In this document: positions 27,985-36,537 of the stretch, one piece after another | Layout of the letters: each line of letters begins with the position of its first letter | How positions within the stretch are numbered: the stretch's first letter is position 1 | NCBI GenBank assembly: GCA_049653005.1 | Contig: JBASFL010000065.1 | Span: 62,001 to 126,000, forward strand | DNA length: 64,000 nucleotides | Source: UBA2334 sp049653005 | GTDB lineage: Bacteria; Pseudomonadota; Gammaproteobacteria; Burkholderiales; Burkholderiaceae_C | Direction of reading: 5' to 3' | Program-made: the position numbers and the translations under genes | Notes under the pieces: model-generated | Seen by the model: the letters and a program-made list of their open reading frames with translations, nothing else | Database searches by the model: none | What the model was told of the DNA's origin: nothing

Positions 27985-28014
27985 TTGGCTGAAGTGTTGA
28001 CCGAGGAGGCACAC

Positions 28015-30351
28015 ATGGACAACCGCATCTTTCGCCCGGGGCCCGTCCCGGGCCACAACCCGCACGCACAGGCATTGCAGGCCTGCATCGCAGAGGCTCT
28101 GACCGAAGCGCCTGGCTTGGCCACCCGCTGGGTGGCGGGTCTGTCAGACCTGCTGAAGCAGCAAGAGGCCTGGGCGGCCAACCCGCGCGAGCGGGCCAGC
28201 CTGGGCAACGCCATCAAACTGCTGGCCCAGCACAAACACCGCTTTGAAACCGAGTGGACCGCCCACTGGGCCCGGGCCATCACCGATGCGTTGAACCGCC
28301 GCAGCGAGGGGCCTACGGTGCGCCGCTCGCTGGCCAACATCAGCTTCGACGAGCTGGAGCTGATGGACGACACCCAAATCCAGGCCACCGTGCAGGTGGC
28401 CCGGCTGGAGCGCGCCGTGCAGGGCGCAGCGGGTGATTCGCTCACCGAGCTGTCGGCCCTGCTCAGCCGTGTGCAAGGGTTCACGTCGGTCAAACCCGAT
28501 CACAACCCCCTGCGGCCCGACGTGGCCATATCCGCGTTGCGCCAAACCATGGAAAGCCTCACCACCGACAAGGGCGCACGCACCCTGTGGTTGCAGCAAG
28601 GCACGCCCCTCCTGGGGCAGGAGTTGCAGGTGTTGTACCGCCACCTCATCCGCAAGCTGGAAACCCCTGGCGTCACCCCGGTGGGGTTCAACGTGGCGCA
28701 AGCCCCTTCGATTGCCGGGGGTGCGCGTGCAGCGCCGTCCGATTTGCTCACGCTCAACCACTTGCACCAGTTGCTGGTGACCGGTCCGCAAGACACCGGC
28801 TTGCCCGGTGTGTTGCCCCCTGTTGCCCCAGCGACCACCGACCCCTGGACCACCATCGTGCCCCGCCCGCTGCCTGCAGCGGCGGGTGTGCCCGTGGGCC
28901 TGCTGGCGGGTGAGTTTCCTGTTTTGCCGCCAGAGTCGCCCGACCGGTCGCCCACGGCCAGCGCCACCCCTGGCTACCGGGGGCCCGACCGGCGTTCGCA
29001 CCGTGCCACCAACGCCGCGCCGCACGATGACGCGGCCGACCACCTCAAAGCACTGGCCAGCGAGGTGGTGCAACTCATGCTGGATGGCATGGCCCGCGAC
29101 ACCCGTTTGTTGCCGCCCGTGCGCGACATGCTTCAACAGCTCAAGCCCGCCTTGCTGCGGATTGCGCACCAAGACCCCCGTTTTTTTGCCGACAAACTCA
29201 ACCCCGCCCGGCGTTTGCTGGACGAGGTGACCCAGCGCAGCCTGGCATTTGAAAACGTGGGCTCGCGGGGGTTAAGCCGCTTTTTGGCCACGCTGGACGA
29301 CGTGGCCCAGTTGTTTTTGCGCGTGGATGTGGAGGTGTCCACCCTGTTTGAAACAGCCCTGGAAGTGCTGACCCCGGACGACACCCCTCTTCAGCGCACG
29401 GCGGAAACCCAGGCGCACGGCTTGGCCGTGGCCACCCTGGTGAAGGCCGAGCAGCGTTTCTTGCTGGCCGAAAAGGTGGCCAAAGAAGTGGCCCGCCGCC
29501 CCGACTTTAAAGAAGCCGACCCGCTGGTGCAGCAGTTTGTGCAAGGGCCCTGGGCACAGGTGATTGCACAGGCGCGCCTGGAGCCTGCAACCCATCTGCC
29601 GCCAGGGCGTGTGTCGCCTGCGTTGCGTTACCTGGGGGTGTTGTCTGACCTGCTCTGGAGCAGCCGCGTTGAGGCCTCCCGGCGCAACCGGGGCCGGTTG
29701 GCACGCTTGATTCCGGGGCTGCTGCGCACCTTGCGCGAGGGCCTGCAAACCATCGATTGCGACACCGCGGCGTCGCGCCAGTTTTTCACGGCCATCATCG
29801 CGTTGCACGAGGCCGGGCTGAAGGGGGACGGTGAGCGCCAGCCCGACGCAAACCCCCTGTCGTTGCCCGCAGAACACGTGGCCGCAACCCCCTCAGTGGG
29901 GCACTGGATGCGCCCGAGCGAGGCGGCCGACACCGGTTTCATGGCCGACCCCTTTCCGGCCCTGCCCACCGATGACTTTCCCGACACCCAGTCGCTGGTG
30001 CACACCGCCGCAGCGCCCTTGGAGGCTGGTGGCGTGCCCGACTTGGTGGCTGGCGCCTGGCTGTCGCTGCAAGACGACGGTGGTCAGTGGCAGCGTTTGC
30101 AGCTGACCTGGTCCAGTCCGCACGGCACCTTGTACCTGTTCAATGGGCCGGGCGGGCGCACCACGTCCATGACGCGCCGCGGCTTTGAAAAACTCTGGCA
30201 TTCACAGCGTTTGACCTTGGTGGCCGCGCACAGCGTGGTGAACGACGCGCTGGACAGTGTGGTGGATGCAGCGGTCCTCAACAGCGCGCGTGCCCCAGTG
30301 GCCCCCGGTGAAGACGCCGAATACCCAGACCTGCTGCCCCCGTTGGGTTGA
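28015..30351 (+). CDS. DUF1631 family protein
   Basis: A 778-residue cytoplasmic protein of a betaproteobacterial family with no established function. The N-terminal 200 residues are helical, a Pro/Ala-rich disordered region (about 250-340) includes a GYRGPDRRSH segment, a long helical core (about 340-610) has SLAFENVGSRGLSRFLATL, and the C-terminal part, around GAWLSLQDDGGQWQRLQLTW, may form a small beta domain. I chose ATG 28015, with GAGGAGG 6 bp upstream, over the longer frame. It overlaps nothing and has a dispersed repeat in its leader. Confidence 0.85.
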   Translation: MDNRIFRPGPVPGHNPHAQALQACIAEALTEAPGLATRWVAGLSDLLKQQEAWAANPRERASLGNAIKLLAQHKHRFETEWTAHWARAITDALNRRSEGPTVRRSLANISFDELELMDDTQIQATVQVARLERAVQGAAGDSLTELSALLSRVQGFTSVKPDHNPLRPDVAISALRQTMESLTTDKGARTLWLQQGTPLLGQELQVLYRHLIRKLETPGVTPVGFNVAQAPSIAGGARAAPSDLLTLNHLHQLLVTGPQDTGLPGVLPPVAPATTDPWTTIVPRPLPAAAGVPVGLLAGEFPVLPPESPDRSPTASATPGYRGPDRRSHRATNAAPHDDAADHLKALASEVVQLMLDGMARDTRLLPPVRDMLQQLKPALLRIAHQDPRFFADKLNPARRLLDEVTQRSLAFENVGSRGLSRFLATLDDVAQLFLRVDVEVSTLFETALEVLTPDDTPLQRTAETQAHGLAVATLVKAEQRFLLAEKVAKEVARRPDFKEADPLVQQFVQGPWAQVIAQARLEPATHLPPGRVSPALRYLGVLSDLLWSSRVEASRRNRGRLARLIPGLLRTLREGLQTIDCDTAASRQFFTAIIALHEAGLKGDGERQPDANPLSLPAEHVAATPSVGHWMRPSEAADTGFMADPFPALPTDDFPDTQSLVHTAAAPLEAGGVPDLVAGAWLSLQDDGGQWQRLQLTWSSPHGTLYLFNGPGGRTTSMTRRGFEKLWHSQRLTLVAAHSVVNDALDSVVDAAVLNSARAPVAPGEDAEYPDLLPPLG

Positions 30352-30366
30352 TCGCGGCGAAGGGCC

Positions 30367-31704
30367 TCAAAAACAGGTGGTGATGGCGCCCACCACGGCC
30401 AGGTGGTCGTTGACCAGGGGCATCCAGCGCCATTTGTCGAAGGTGGTGCATGGGTGGCTGATGCCCAGCGCCACGCGGTCGCCCACTTGCAGTGTGGGGG
30501 TTACAGGCGCGGTGCCGCTGGGCCCCAGGGTCAGGTAGGCGTGTTGGTCGTTCAGGCCTGTCACGGCCCAGTGGCTGGGGGCCGGGTGCACCTGGGCGGC
30601 ATCGGTGGCACTGGCTGCACACCAAGCCACGGGCGTGGGCAGCCCCATGTCAAACGACAGGTCCCGTTTGCCCGCGTTCAGGATGGCCAAACCCGGCTCG
30701 GGGCACGACTGCACCACGGCCCAGACCTCCAGCGCGGCTTGCAGGCCGTTGCCGCAACCCCACGGCTGCCCGCTCAGCCCGTGCTGGGCCAAACGCTGGT
30801 CGGCCAGGGCCCCCAGGCGCTTGTAAAAACCGTGGTCGTGCGTCACGTAGCAGCCCGAGCGCAACAGCCCCCGCACGGGGCGGCTGAGGGTGAGGGGCTG
30901 GCCTTCGGTGGCGCACAAGGCCGTTGCGACCAGGTCGAACACGGCCGATCCCCCCGCCGTCAACAGCACTTCGGGGCCTTGAAACAGACTTTCGGTGTCG
31001 CACTGGCGGGCCAGTGCGTGCACGCGCTGCATGAGTTGCGCCACCAGGGTGCTGTCGGTGTGGGTGTCGCCTTTCGCCCACAAGCCCTCGTAACATTCCA
31101 GGCCCACCAGCCGCACGGCGGGGCTGGCCTTGACCGCGCGGGCCAGTGCCAGGGCCTCGTCCGCGTGGCGGCAACCGGTCCGCCCGCCGTTCAGGCCCAG
31201 TTCCAGCAGCACGTCAAAGCCGGGGTTGGGGTGTTGGGCCGCAAAACTCTCAATGGCTTGCAGTTGCTGCAGCGAATCGATCAAAAACGGGGCTTGCAGG
31301 CCCGGGTGTTGGGCCTGCAGCTGGCCCAACCAAAGCAGGTCGTGCGCCAGCACCACCTGGTTGGCGATCACGGCACGGGTGGCCCCGGCGTGTGCGGCCA
31401 ATGCCAATTGCCCGACGGTGGCCACGGTGATGCCCCAGGCCCCGGCATCGAGCTGGGCGCGAAAGAGCTCGGGCGAGCAGGTGGTTTTGCCGTGCGGGGC
31501 CAGGTCCACACCGGCTTGTGCCACCAGTTTTTGCATCCACCCCAGGTTGTGTTGCACCGCGCTGTGCCGCAGCACGGCGCAGGGCAGGGGCCAGTCGGGT
31601 TGCAACAGGTGCCAGCCTTGCTGGCCCACGGCGGCGGCGGGCAGGGCAGGGGCCCACGCGGGGTAGCCTTTGTGGGTGCTGGCGTGCAGCAGTGGCGCGG
31701 TCAC
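30367..31704 (-). CDS. PLP-dependent D-amino-acid enzyme (D-threonine aldolase / D-serine dehydratase-like)
   Basis: A 445-residue protein with an alanine-racemase-type N-terminal barrel and the D-serine-dehydratase-like C-terminal domain. PLP lysine is in APHGKTTCSPEL (about 72), and ISHPCTTFDKW near the end carries the His-x-Cys pair that binds metal in this family. It is usually named amino-acid deaminase; the substrate is open. GTG 31704 overlaps the upstream stop by 4 bp, and that coupling decided the start. It is last in a run behind the aap transporter. Confidence 0.82.
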   Translation of the reverse strand: MTAPLLHASTHKGYPAWAPALPAAAVGQQGWHLLQPDWPLPCAVLRHSAVQHNLGWMQKLVAQAGVDLAPHGKTTCSPELFRAQLDAGAWGITVATVGQLALAAHAGATRAVIANQVVLAHDLLWLGQLQAQHPGLQAPFLIDSLQQLQAIESFAAQHPNPGFDVLLELGLNGGRTGCRHADEALALARAVKASPAVRLVGLECYEGLWAKGDTHTDSTLVAQLMQRVHALARQCDTESLFQGPEVLLTAGGSAVFDLVATALCATEGQPLTLSRPVRGLLRSGCYVTHDHGFYKRLGALADQRLAQHGLSGQPWGCGNGLQAALEVWAVVQSCPEPGLAILNAGKRDLSFDMGLPTPVAWCAASATDAAQVHPAPSHWAVTGLNDQHAYLTLGPSGTAPVTPTLQVGDRVALGISHPCTTFDKWRWMPLVNDHLAVVGAITTCF

Positions 31705-31976
31705 GCCAGCTGCCCGCGTGCCTTGTCCAGCCACAGTTGCAGGCTGTCGAGCAGTTCCTTGTGGCTGAACGAGCAACTTTCCTCGGCAAACAGGGCACTT
31801 GACTCCAGCCGGTCCAACAGGTTGTGCAGCACCTCGGTGTAGCGCGGTGGCAGCGTGGCCAGCAGGTCGGCCGCATTGCCCCGGGTGTTTTGCGCGAAGT
31901 GCGCCGCCGTGTGGGGGGCGGCGCGCAGGGCGGTCAGGGCGTGTTGCAGGGCATCAAGTTGGGCGGTGGCGTTCAT
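31701..31976 (-). CDS. 91-residue protein of unknown function
   Basis: An all-helical, soluble small protein with no signal or membrane segment and a single Cys in EESCSFSHKELLDSL. I do not recognise a family. The ATG follows the aapP stop by 12 bp and the stop overlaps the start of the PLP enzyme gene by 4 bp, so it is sandwiched in the operon. Its size and position would fit a small partner of the enzyme or a leftover of another gene; nothing in the sequence decides this. Confidence 0.7.
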   Translation of the reverse strand: MNATAQLDALQHALTALRAAPHTAAHFAQNTRGNAADLLATLPPRYTEVLHNLLDRLESSALFAEESCSFSHKELLDSLQLWLDKARGQLA

Positions 31977-31988
31977 GGGGCAGGTGGT

Positions 31989-32732
31989 TCAGTGCCCCAG
32001 GATTTTCGACAAAAAGTCGCGGCTGCGTTCGTTCTGCGGGTGGTTGAAGAACTCGTGCGGTGTGTTTTGCTCGACGATTTGGCCCTGGTCCATGAAGATA
32101 ACGCGGTCGGCCACGGCCTTGGCAAAGCCCATTTCGTGTGTGACGCAAATCATGGTGATGCCTTGGCTGGCCATTTCCACCATCACGTCCAGCACCTCTT
32201 TGATCATCTCGGGGTCGAGTGCGGAGGTGGGCTCGTCAAACAGCATGATTTTGGGCTTCAGGCACAGCGCACGCGCAATGGCCACCCGCTGCTGCTGCCC
32301 GCCCGACAGTTGCAGCGGGTATTTGCTGGCCTGCTCGGCAATGCGCACACGCTTGAGCTGCGCCATGGCGCGTTCTTCGGCCTCTTTTTTGGGCACTTTG
32401 CCCACCCACATGGGCGAGAGGGTGAGGTTTTCCAGCACAGTCAGGTGGGGGAACAGGTTGAACTGCTGGAAGACCATGCCCACTTCCTTGCGCACCTGGT
32501 CTATGGCTTTCACGTCGTCGGTGAGTTCCACGCCGTCCACCACCAGGCGGCCTTGTTGGTGTTCTTCCAGCCGGTTGATGCAGCGGATCATGGTGGACTT
32601 GCCCGAGCCGGAGGGACCGCACACCACGATGCGTTCGCCTTTGGCCACGGACAGGTCGATGTCACGCAGCACGTGGAAATTGTTGCCGTACCACTTGTTG
32701 ACTTTGTCGAAGGTGATGATGGGTTCAGACAT
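31989..32732 (-). CDS. aapP: amino-acid ABC transporter ATP-binding protein
   Basis: A 247-residue ATPase. Walker A GPSGSGKST (about 39-47), Q-loop FQQFNLFPHLTVLEN, signature LSGGQQQRVAIARAL, Walker B IMLFDEPTSALD and the TVTHE-like ICVTHEMGFA are typical of the polar amino-acid (HisP/GlnQ/AapP) group. It energises the AapQM permease pair. It is third after aapQ and aapM, with 39 bp to aapM in which a degenerate dispersed repeat may lie. Confidence 0.92.
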   Translation of the reverse strand: MSEPIITFDKVNKWYGNNFHVLRDIDLSVAKGERIVVCGPSGSGKSTMIRCINRLEEHQQGRLVVDGVELTDDVKAIDQVRKEVGMVFQQFNLFPHLTVLENLTLSPMWVGKVPKKEAEERAMAQLKRVRIAEQASKYPLQLSGGQQQRVAIARALCLKPKIMLFDEPTSALDPEMIKEVLDVMVEMASQGITMICVTHEMGFAKAVADRVIFMDQGQIVEQNTPHEFFNHPQNERSRDFLSKILGH

Positions 32733-32750
32733 GGTTTATTCCTGAATATG

Positions 32751-32778
32751 TAGCTGAAAAGTCAAGTGGAATCAGCGC
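32751..32778 (-). repeat. possible degenerate dispersed repeat between aapM and aapP
   Basis: TAGCTGAAAAGTCAAGTGG followed by AATCAGCGC resembles the copy at 61745-61787 read the same way (TAGCTATGAAGTCAA then CATCAAGCGCC). The aapM stop codon (32772-32774) lies within it. Only about half of the positions are conserved. Confidence 0.4.
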
Positions 32779-33884
32779 AACTTGCTCTTGTTGACCTGTT
32801 TTTCCACCCACAGGCTGTAACGGGACATGGCAAAACAGAACGTGAAGTAAATGAGGGCGATGAACAGGTAGCCCTCGATCTTGTAGGGCCGCCAGTCGGC
32901 ATCCGAATTGAGTGCCAGGCCCAGCGCACCGGTCAGCTCGTACAGGCTGACGATGGTGACCAGCGAGGTGTCTTTGAAGATGGAGATGAAGTTGTTCATG
33001 ATGCCCGGCACCACCATGGCCAAGGCTTGGGGCAAGACGATCTTGAACTGGGTTTGCCAGTAGCTCAGACCCAGGGTCGCAGCGGCTTCGACCTGGCCCT
33101 TGGGTATGGCTTGCAGGCCGCCCCGGATGACCTCGGCCATGTAGGCGGCTGCAAACAAGGTGATGCCCACCAGCACCCGCACCAGCACGTCAATCGTCAG
33201 GCCCTGCGGCATGAACAGCGGGAACATGAACGAGGCCATGAACAGCACCGAGATCAGCGGGACGCCCCGCACCAGTTCCACATAAATGGTGCAAAAGCTG
33301 CGGATGGCTGGCAGGTTGGACCGCCGGCCCAGGGCCACCACCAATGCGATGGGGAAGGCCATCACGATGGACAGGCTGGCCAGCAAGATGGTCAGTGGAA
33401 GCCCGCCCCAACGGTCGGTTTCCACCACGGTCAAGCCCGCCATGCCGCCGTACATCAGCGCAAAAAACACGGCCAACACCACCACCCACAACGCGGCGAG
33501 CCAAGGTTTCCAGAAATAGCGCACGCAACTGGCCACCAGCAGGCCCACCATCAGCAGGGTGGCCACCAGCGGGCGCCATTGCTCTTCAAACGGGTAGCGG
33601 CCGAAGATGATGAGGCGGTATTTTTCGGTCACCACGCCCCAGCAGGCGCCCACAGCGTCGGCCCGGCAGGCCTCGGCATCGGGTTTCCACATGGCGGTGA
33701 ACAGGGCCCAGTTCAACAGCTGGGGCAGGTACCACACCAGCAGCCCGCCGATCAGCAGCGTGGCCACGGTGGTTTTCCAGTCGGCAAACAGGTTGCGTTG
33801 CGCCCAGGCCACTGGGCCGTCGGTGCGCACCGGTGCGGGGCGCGGGGCAATGGGTTCGAAGGTTTTGGCGTTCATGTGTGTCAC
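32772..33884 (-). CDS. aapM: amino-acid ABC transporter permease AapM
   Basis: An inner-membrane permease of 370 residues, the size of the AapM/BztC branch rather than the short HisM type. It has an N-terminal helix at about 28-55, a periplasmic insertion with the Asp/Cys-containing EACRADAVGACWG stretch and a C-terminal core of five helices with the EAA-type loop QVEAAATLGLSYWQT near 270. It pairs with AapQ. The stop of aapQ lies 7 bp upstream. Confidence 0.92.
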   Translation of the reverse strand: MTHMNAKTFEPIAPRPAPVRTDGPVAWAQRNLFADWKTTVATLLIGGLLVWYLPQLLNWALFTAMWKPDAEACRADAVGACWGVVTEKYRLIIFGRYPFEEQWRPLVATLLMVGLLVASCVRYFWKPWLAALWVVVLAVFFALMYGGMAGLTVVETDRWGGLPLTILLASLSIVMAFPIALVVALGRRSNLPAIRSFCTIYVELVRGVPLISVLFMASFMFPLFMPQGLTIDVLVRVLVGITLFAAAYMAEVIRGGLQAIPKGQVEAAATLGLSYWQTQFKIVLPQALAMVVPGIMNNFISIFKDTSLVTIVSLYELTGALGLALNSDADWRPYKIEGYLFIALIYFTFCFAMSRYSLWVEKQVNKSKLR

Positions 33885-33891
33885 CCTGTGC

Positions 33892-35067
33892 TCAGCGTTC
33901 CTGAATGGCGGCGCGTTTGTTGTACCAACCCATCAGCAATGACGTGGCCAACGAGGTTGTGAGGTAAATCAGCATCACGATGGCAATGCACTCCACGGCC
34001 CGGCCGGTTTGGTTGATGGCTGTGTTGGATATGGACACCACGTCGGGGTAACCGATGGCCACTGCCAGGGACGAGTTTTTGGTCAGGTTCAAAAACTGGT
34101 TGGTCATGGGCGGGATGATCACGCGCAGGGCCTGTGGCAGCATGACCAGGCGCATTTCCTGGCCTTTGCTCAGGCCCAGCGCGGCCGCGGCCTCGCTCTG
34201 GCCCCGTGCCACCGACTGGATACCGGCACGCACCACCTCGGCTACAAACGCGGCGGTGTAAACCGTCAGCCCCAGCAGCAGCGAAATGAACTCGGGGGTG
34301 AGGGACGAGCCACCTTCCACCGCAAATTCGCCTTTGAATGGCATGTTCAATTCACTGGGGGCACCGCCCGCCAGCCAGCCCAGCACCCCGGTGGCCAGCA
34401 CCAGTGCCACAGGCACCCAGAACAGGCTGCGCACGCGGCCCGTGGCTTCAAACTGTGCGTGTGCCCAGCGGCGGTACAGCCAAGCCAATGCCATGCCCGC
34501 CACCAAACCCCACAAGCCCCAAGCAAACCCGGGGGCCCACACCGGGGCTGGGAAGTTCAGGCCGCCTTTGCTCAGAAAGAAGGGCCCCACCTGGATGGGT
34601 TCCAGCGTATCGGGCAAAAACTCGGTCATCGCCAAGTACCACATCAGCAATTGCAGCAAGATGGGCACGTTGCGGAAAAATTCGACATACGCCGAGCACA
34701 GGCCGCGCACCAGCGCGTTGCGCGAAAACCGACCCACACCCAGCAGGGTGCCCAGCAGGGTGGTGAAAATGATGCCCAGAATGGCCACGCGCAGGGTGTT
34801 GCCCAAGCCGGTGAACAGGGCTTTCAAATAGCTCTCTGACGAGTCGAAGGCGGTGATGCTTTCGCCGATGTCAAATCCTGCGGGCTGGCTCAGAAAATCA
34901 AAACCGCTTTGAATGCCACGGATGCGCATGTTTTCCGTGGTGTTGTGCACCAGGAACCAAACCATCAAGCCAATCAGCCCCAGGGCCAGGGCTTGGTACA
35001 CCAAGCCGCGGAAGGCTTGGCTGCGCCAAGACCATTGTTTCTTTTTCGGTGGGGTGGAGGGTGTCAT
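33892..35067 (-). CDS. aapQ: amino-acid ABC transporter permease AapQ
   Basis: An inner-membrane permease of 391 residues. The first helix is at about 22-42, a long periplasmic loop follows, and the conserved permease core runs from about 90. The EAA-loop segment GQSEAAAALGLSKGQEMRL is near 300. The AapQ/BztB type of general amino-acid permease has this size and split core. It follows aapJ after a 79-bp gap that contains an intrinsic terminator, and it is followed closely by aapM. Confidence 0.92.
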   Translation of the reverse strand: MTPSTPPKKKQWSWRSQAFRGLVYQALALGLIGLMVWFLVHNTTENMRIRGIQSGFDFLSQPAGFDIGESITAFDSSESYLKALFTGLGNTLRVAILGIIFTTLLGTLLGVGRFSRNALVRGLCSAYVEFFRNVPILLQLLMWYLAMTEFLPDTLEPIQVGPFFLSKGGLNFPAPVWAPGFAWGLWGLVAGMALAWLYRRWAHAQFEATGRVRSLFWVPVALVLATGVLGWLAGGAPSELNMPFKGEFAVEGGSSLTPEFISLLLGLTVYTAAFVAEVVRAGIQSVARGQSEAAAALGLSKGQEMRLVMLPQALRVIIPPMTNQFLNLTKNSSLAVAIGYPDVVSISNTAINQTGRAVECIAIVMLIYLTTSLATSLLMGWYNKRAAIQER

Positions 35068-35092
35068 GTGCCATGCACTCCATGAACAGGTT

Positions 35093-35128
35093 AAAAAAAA
35101 CCGTCCGGCCCCGGAGGTCCGAACGGTT
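35093..35128 (-). terminator. attenuating terminator between aapJ and aapQ
   Basis: On the minus strand AACCGTTCGG (35128-35119) pairs with CCGGACGGTT (35108-35099), with a 10-nt loop and one T-G pair, followed by eight T (35100 back to 35093). It sits just after aapJ and 26 bp before aapQ, and would let most transcripts end after the binding-protein gene. Confidence 0.85.
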
Positions 35129-35146
35129 CCTGGTGACGTGTGCCGG

Positions 35147-36181
35147 TCAGCGCACAGGGTAGGCGTACATCAGACCGCCTTTGTTCCACTGGTTGTTCAT
35201 GGCGCGTGGCAATGCCAGGGGTGATTGGGGGCCCACGTTGCGCTCGAAAATTTCACCGTAATTGCCCGTGGCTTGCAAGGCGCGCACCATCCAGTCGCGG
35301 TCCAGGCCCAGGTTTTTGCCGGTGTCTTCGGTGGCGCCGGTGATGCGTTGCACCACTGGATCGGTGCTCTTGGCTTTTTCGGCCAGCACGTTGGCTTGGG
35401 TCAGGCCGTATTCCTCGGACTCCACCAGGCCGTGAATCACCCATTTCACGATGGCAAACCACTCGTCATCGCCACGGCGCACCATGGGGCCCAGGGGTTC
35501 TTTGGAAATCAGCTCGGGCAGGATGATGTGGTCAGCAGGCACCTTGGCTTCTTTGTTGCGCACAGAGGCCAGACCTGATGCGTCCGTGGTGTAAGCCACA
35601 CAGCGACCAGCGAAATAGGCACCGGTGGCGGCTTCCACTTTCTCAAACACCACAGGCTTCAGCGCCAAACCGTTGGCCTTGGAGTAGTCGGTCATGTTTT
35701 TCTCGGTGGTGGTGCCCGATTGCACACACACCGTTTGGCCCTTGAGCTGCTTGGCGCTTTTGATCTTGCTCTTGACGGGCACCATGAAGCCTTGGCCGTC
35801 GTAGTAGGTCACTGCGGTCATGTGCAAGCCAAGCGCCCCGTCACGGTTCAGTGTGAAGGTGGTGTTGCGCGACAACACGTCCACTTCACCCGATTGCAGG
35901 GCGGTGAAGCGCTGTTGCGCGTTCAGTGGCACGTATTTCACTTTCTCGGCATCGCCCAGCGCAGCGGCGGCCACCGCGCGGCAGATGTCCACGTCCAAAC
36001 CTGTCCACTTGCCACCCGAGTCGGCGGCAGAAAAGCCTGCCAAACCGGTGTTCACACCGCACACCACTTGGCCGCGCGCCTTGATGGCATCCAGTGTTTT
36101 GCCTGCAAAAGCGGGGGCGCTGGCCAGGGTGGTGGCCGCTGCCAGGGCCACTGCGGCCAGTTTGAGAGAGGGGAATGCCAT
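35147..36181 (-). CDS. aapJ: amino-acid ABC transporter periplasmic binding protein
   Basis: A 344-residue binding protein with a Sec signal peptide (cleavage likely after ASAPAFA, about 26). The mature domain starts with KTLDAIKARGQVVCGVNTGL, a general-amino-acid binding-protein pattern (AapJ/BztA type), and ends around GLMYAYPVR. It would capture polar L-amino acids and deliver them to AapQMP. ATG 36181 has a GGAGA 8 bp upstream. It is the first and probably most strongly expressed gene of the operon, given the terminator just after it. Confidence 0.93.
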   Translation of the reverse strand: MAFPSLKLAAVALAAATTLASAPAFAGKTLDAIKARGQVVCGVNTGLAGFSAADSGGKWTGLDVDICRAVAAAALGDAEKVKYVPLNAQQRFTALQSGEVDVLSRNTTFTLNRDGALGLHMTAVTYYDGQGFMVPVKSKIKSAKQLKGQTVCVQSGTTTEKNMTDYSKANGLALKPVVFEKVEAATGAYFAGRCVAYTTDASGLASVRNKEAKVPADHIILPELISKEPLGPMVRRGDDEWFAIVKWVIHGLVESEEYGLTQANVLAEKAKSTDPVVQRITGATEDTGKNLGLDRDWMVRALQATGNYGEIFERNVGPQSPLALPRAMNNQWNKGGLMYAYPVR

Positions 36182-36537
36182 GGGTCAAATCTCCGAAATG
36201 TGGGTAATAACTGCCAAAACGTGTGCCGCAAACGTTCACCTTGTTGGTGCACTGTGCGGCGCAGCGTGAATTTAGCCGTCGCTCTTGGCCGGGGCATTGG
36301 GGTTTACGAGGCTCGGTCATGCAAAAAATTCATGAACTGATGGACCCCTGGCCCGGTCAGCCAACTGTAAGCACGTAACGTGCCTCCACAGGAGGGTGTG
36401 TCAGCTTTTGTTCAGCTTTGCGGCGGCGCTGGTTTGATGGGCAAGCGCCCGGCCACCGTCTCAACCGGGACACACTGTGCTTCACAGGCCGGTGGGCTGG
36501 CCCTTACGCTGCGCAAAAACACCGGAGACATTTGCCC
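36182..36537. other. 356-bp divergent promoter region between aapJ and the acyl-CoA ligase gene
   Basis: No gene is visible on either strand. It contains the aapJ ribosome site at its left end, GGAG 10 bp before the ligase start at its right end, and a 13-bp palindrome at 36371-36383. I searched by eye for sigma-70 and sigma-54 elements and found none convincing. Confidence 0.6.
36371..36383. promoter_or_regulatory. 13-bp palindrome upstream of the acyl-CoA ligase gene
   Basis: GCACGTAACGTGC is a perfect inverted repeat with 6-bp arms and a central A, 154 bp before the ligase start. It has the form of an operator. No regulator gene is adjacent to suggest a partner. Confidence 0.35.

Noticed and set aside
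36182..36260. Possible sigma-54 promoter for aapJ (GGCACACGTTTTGGCA)
   Set aside because: The spacing between the GG and GC elements is one base too long, so it fails the strict -24/-12 rule.
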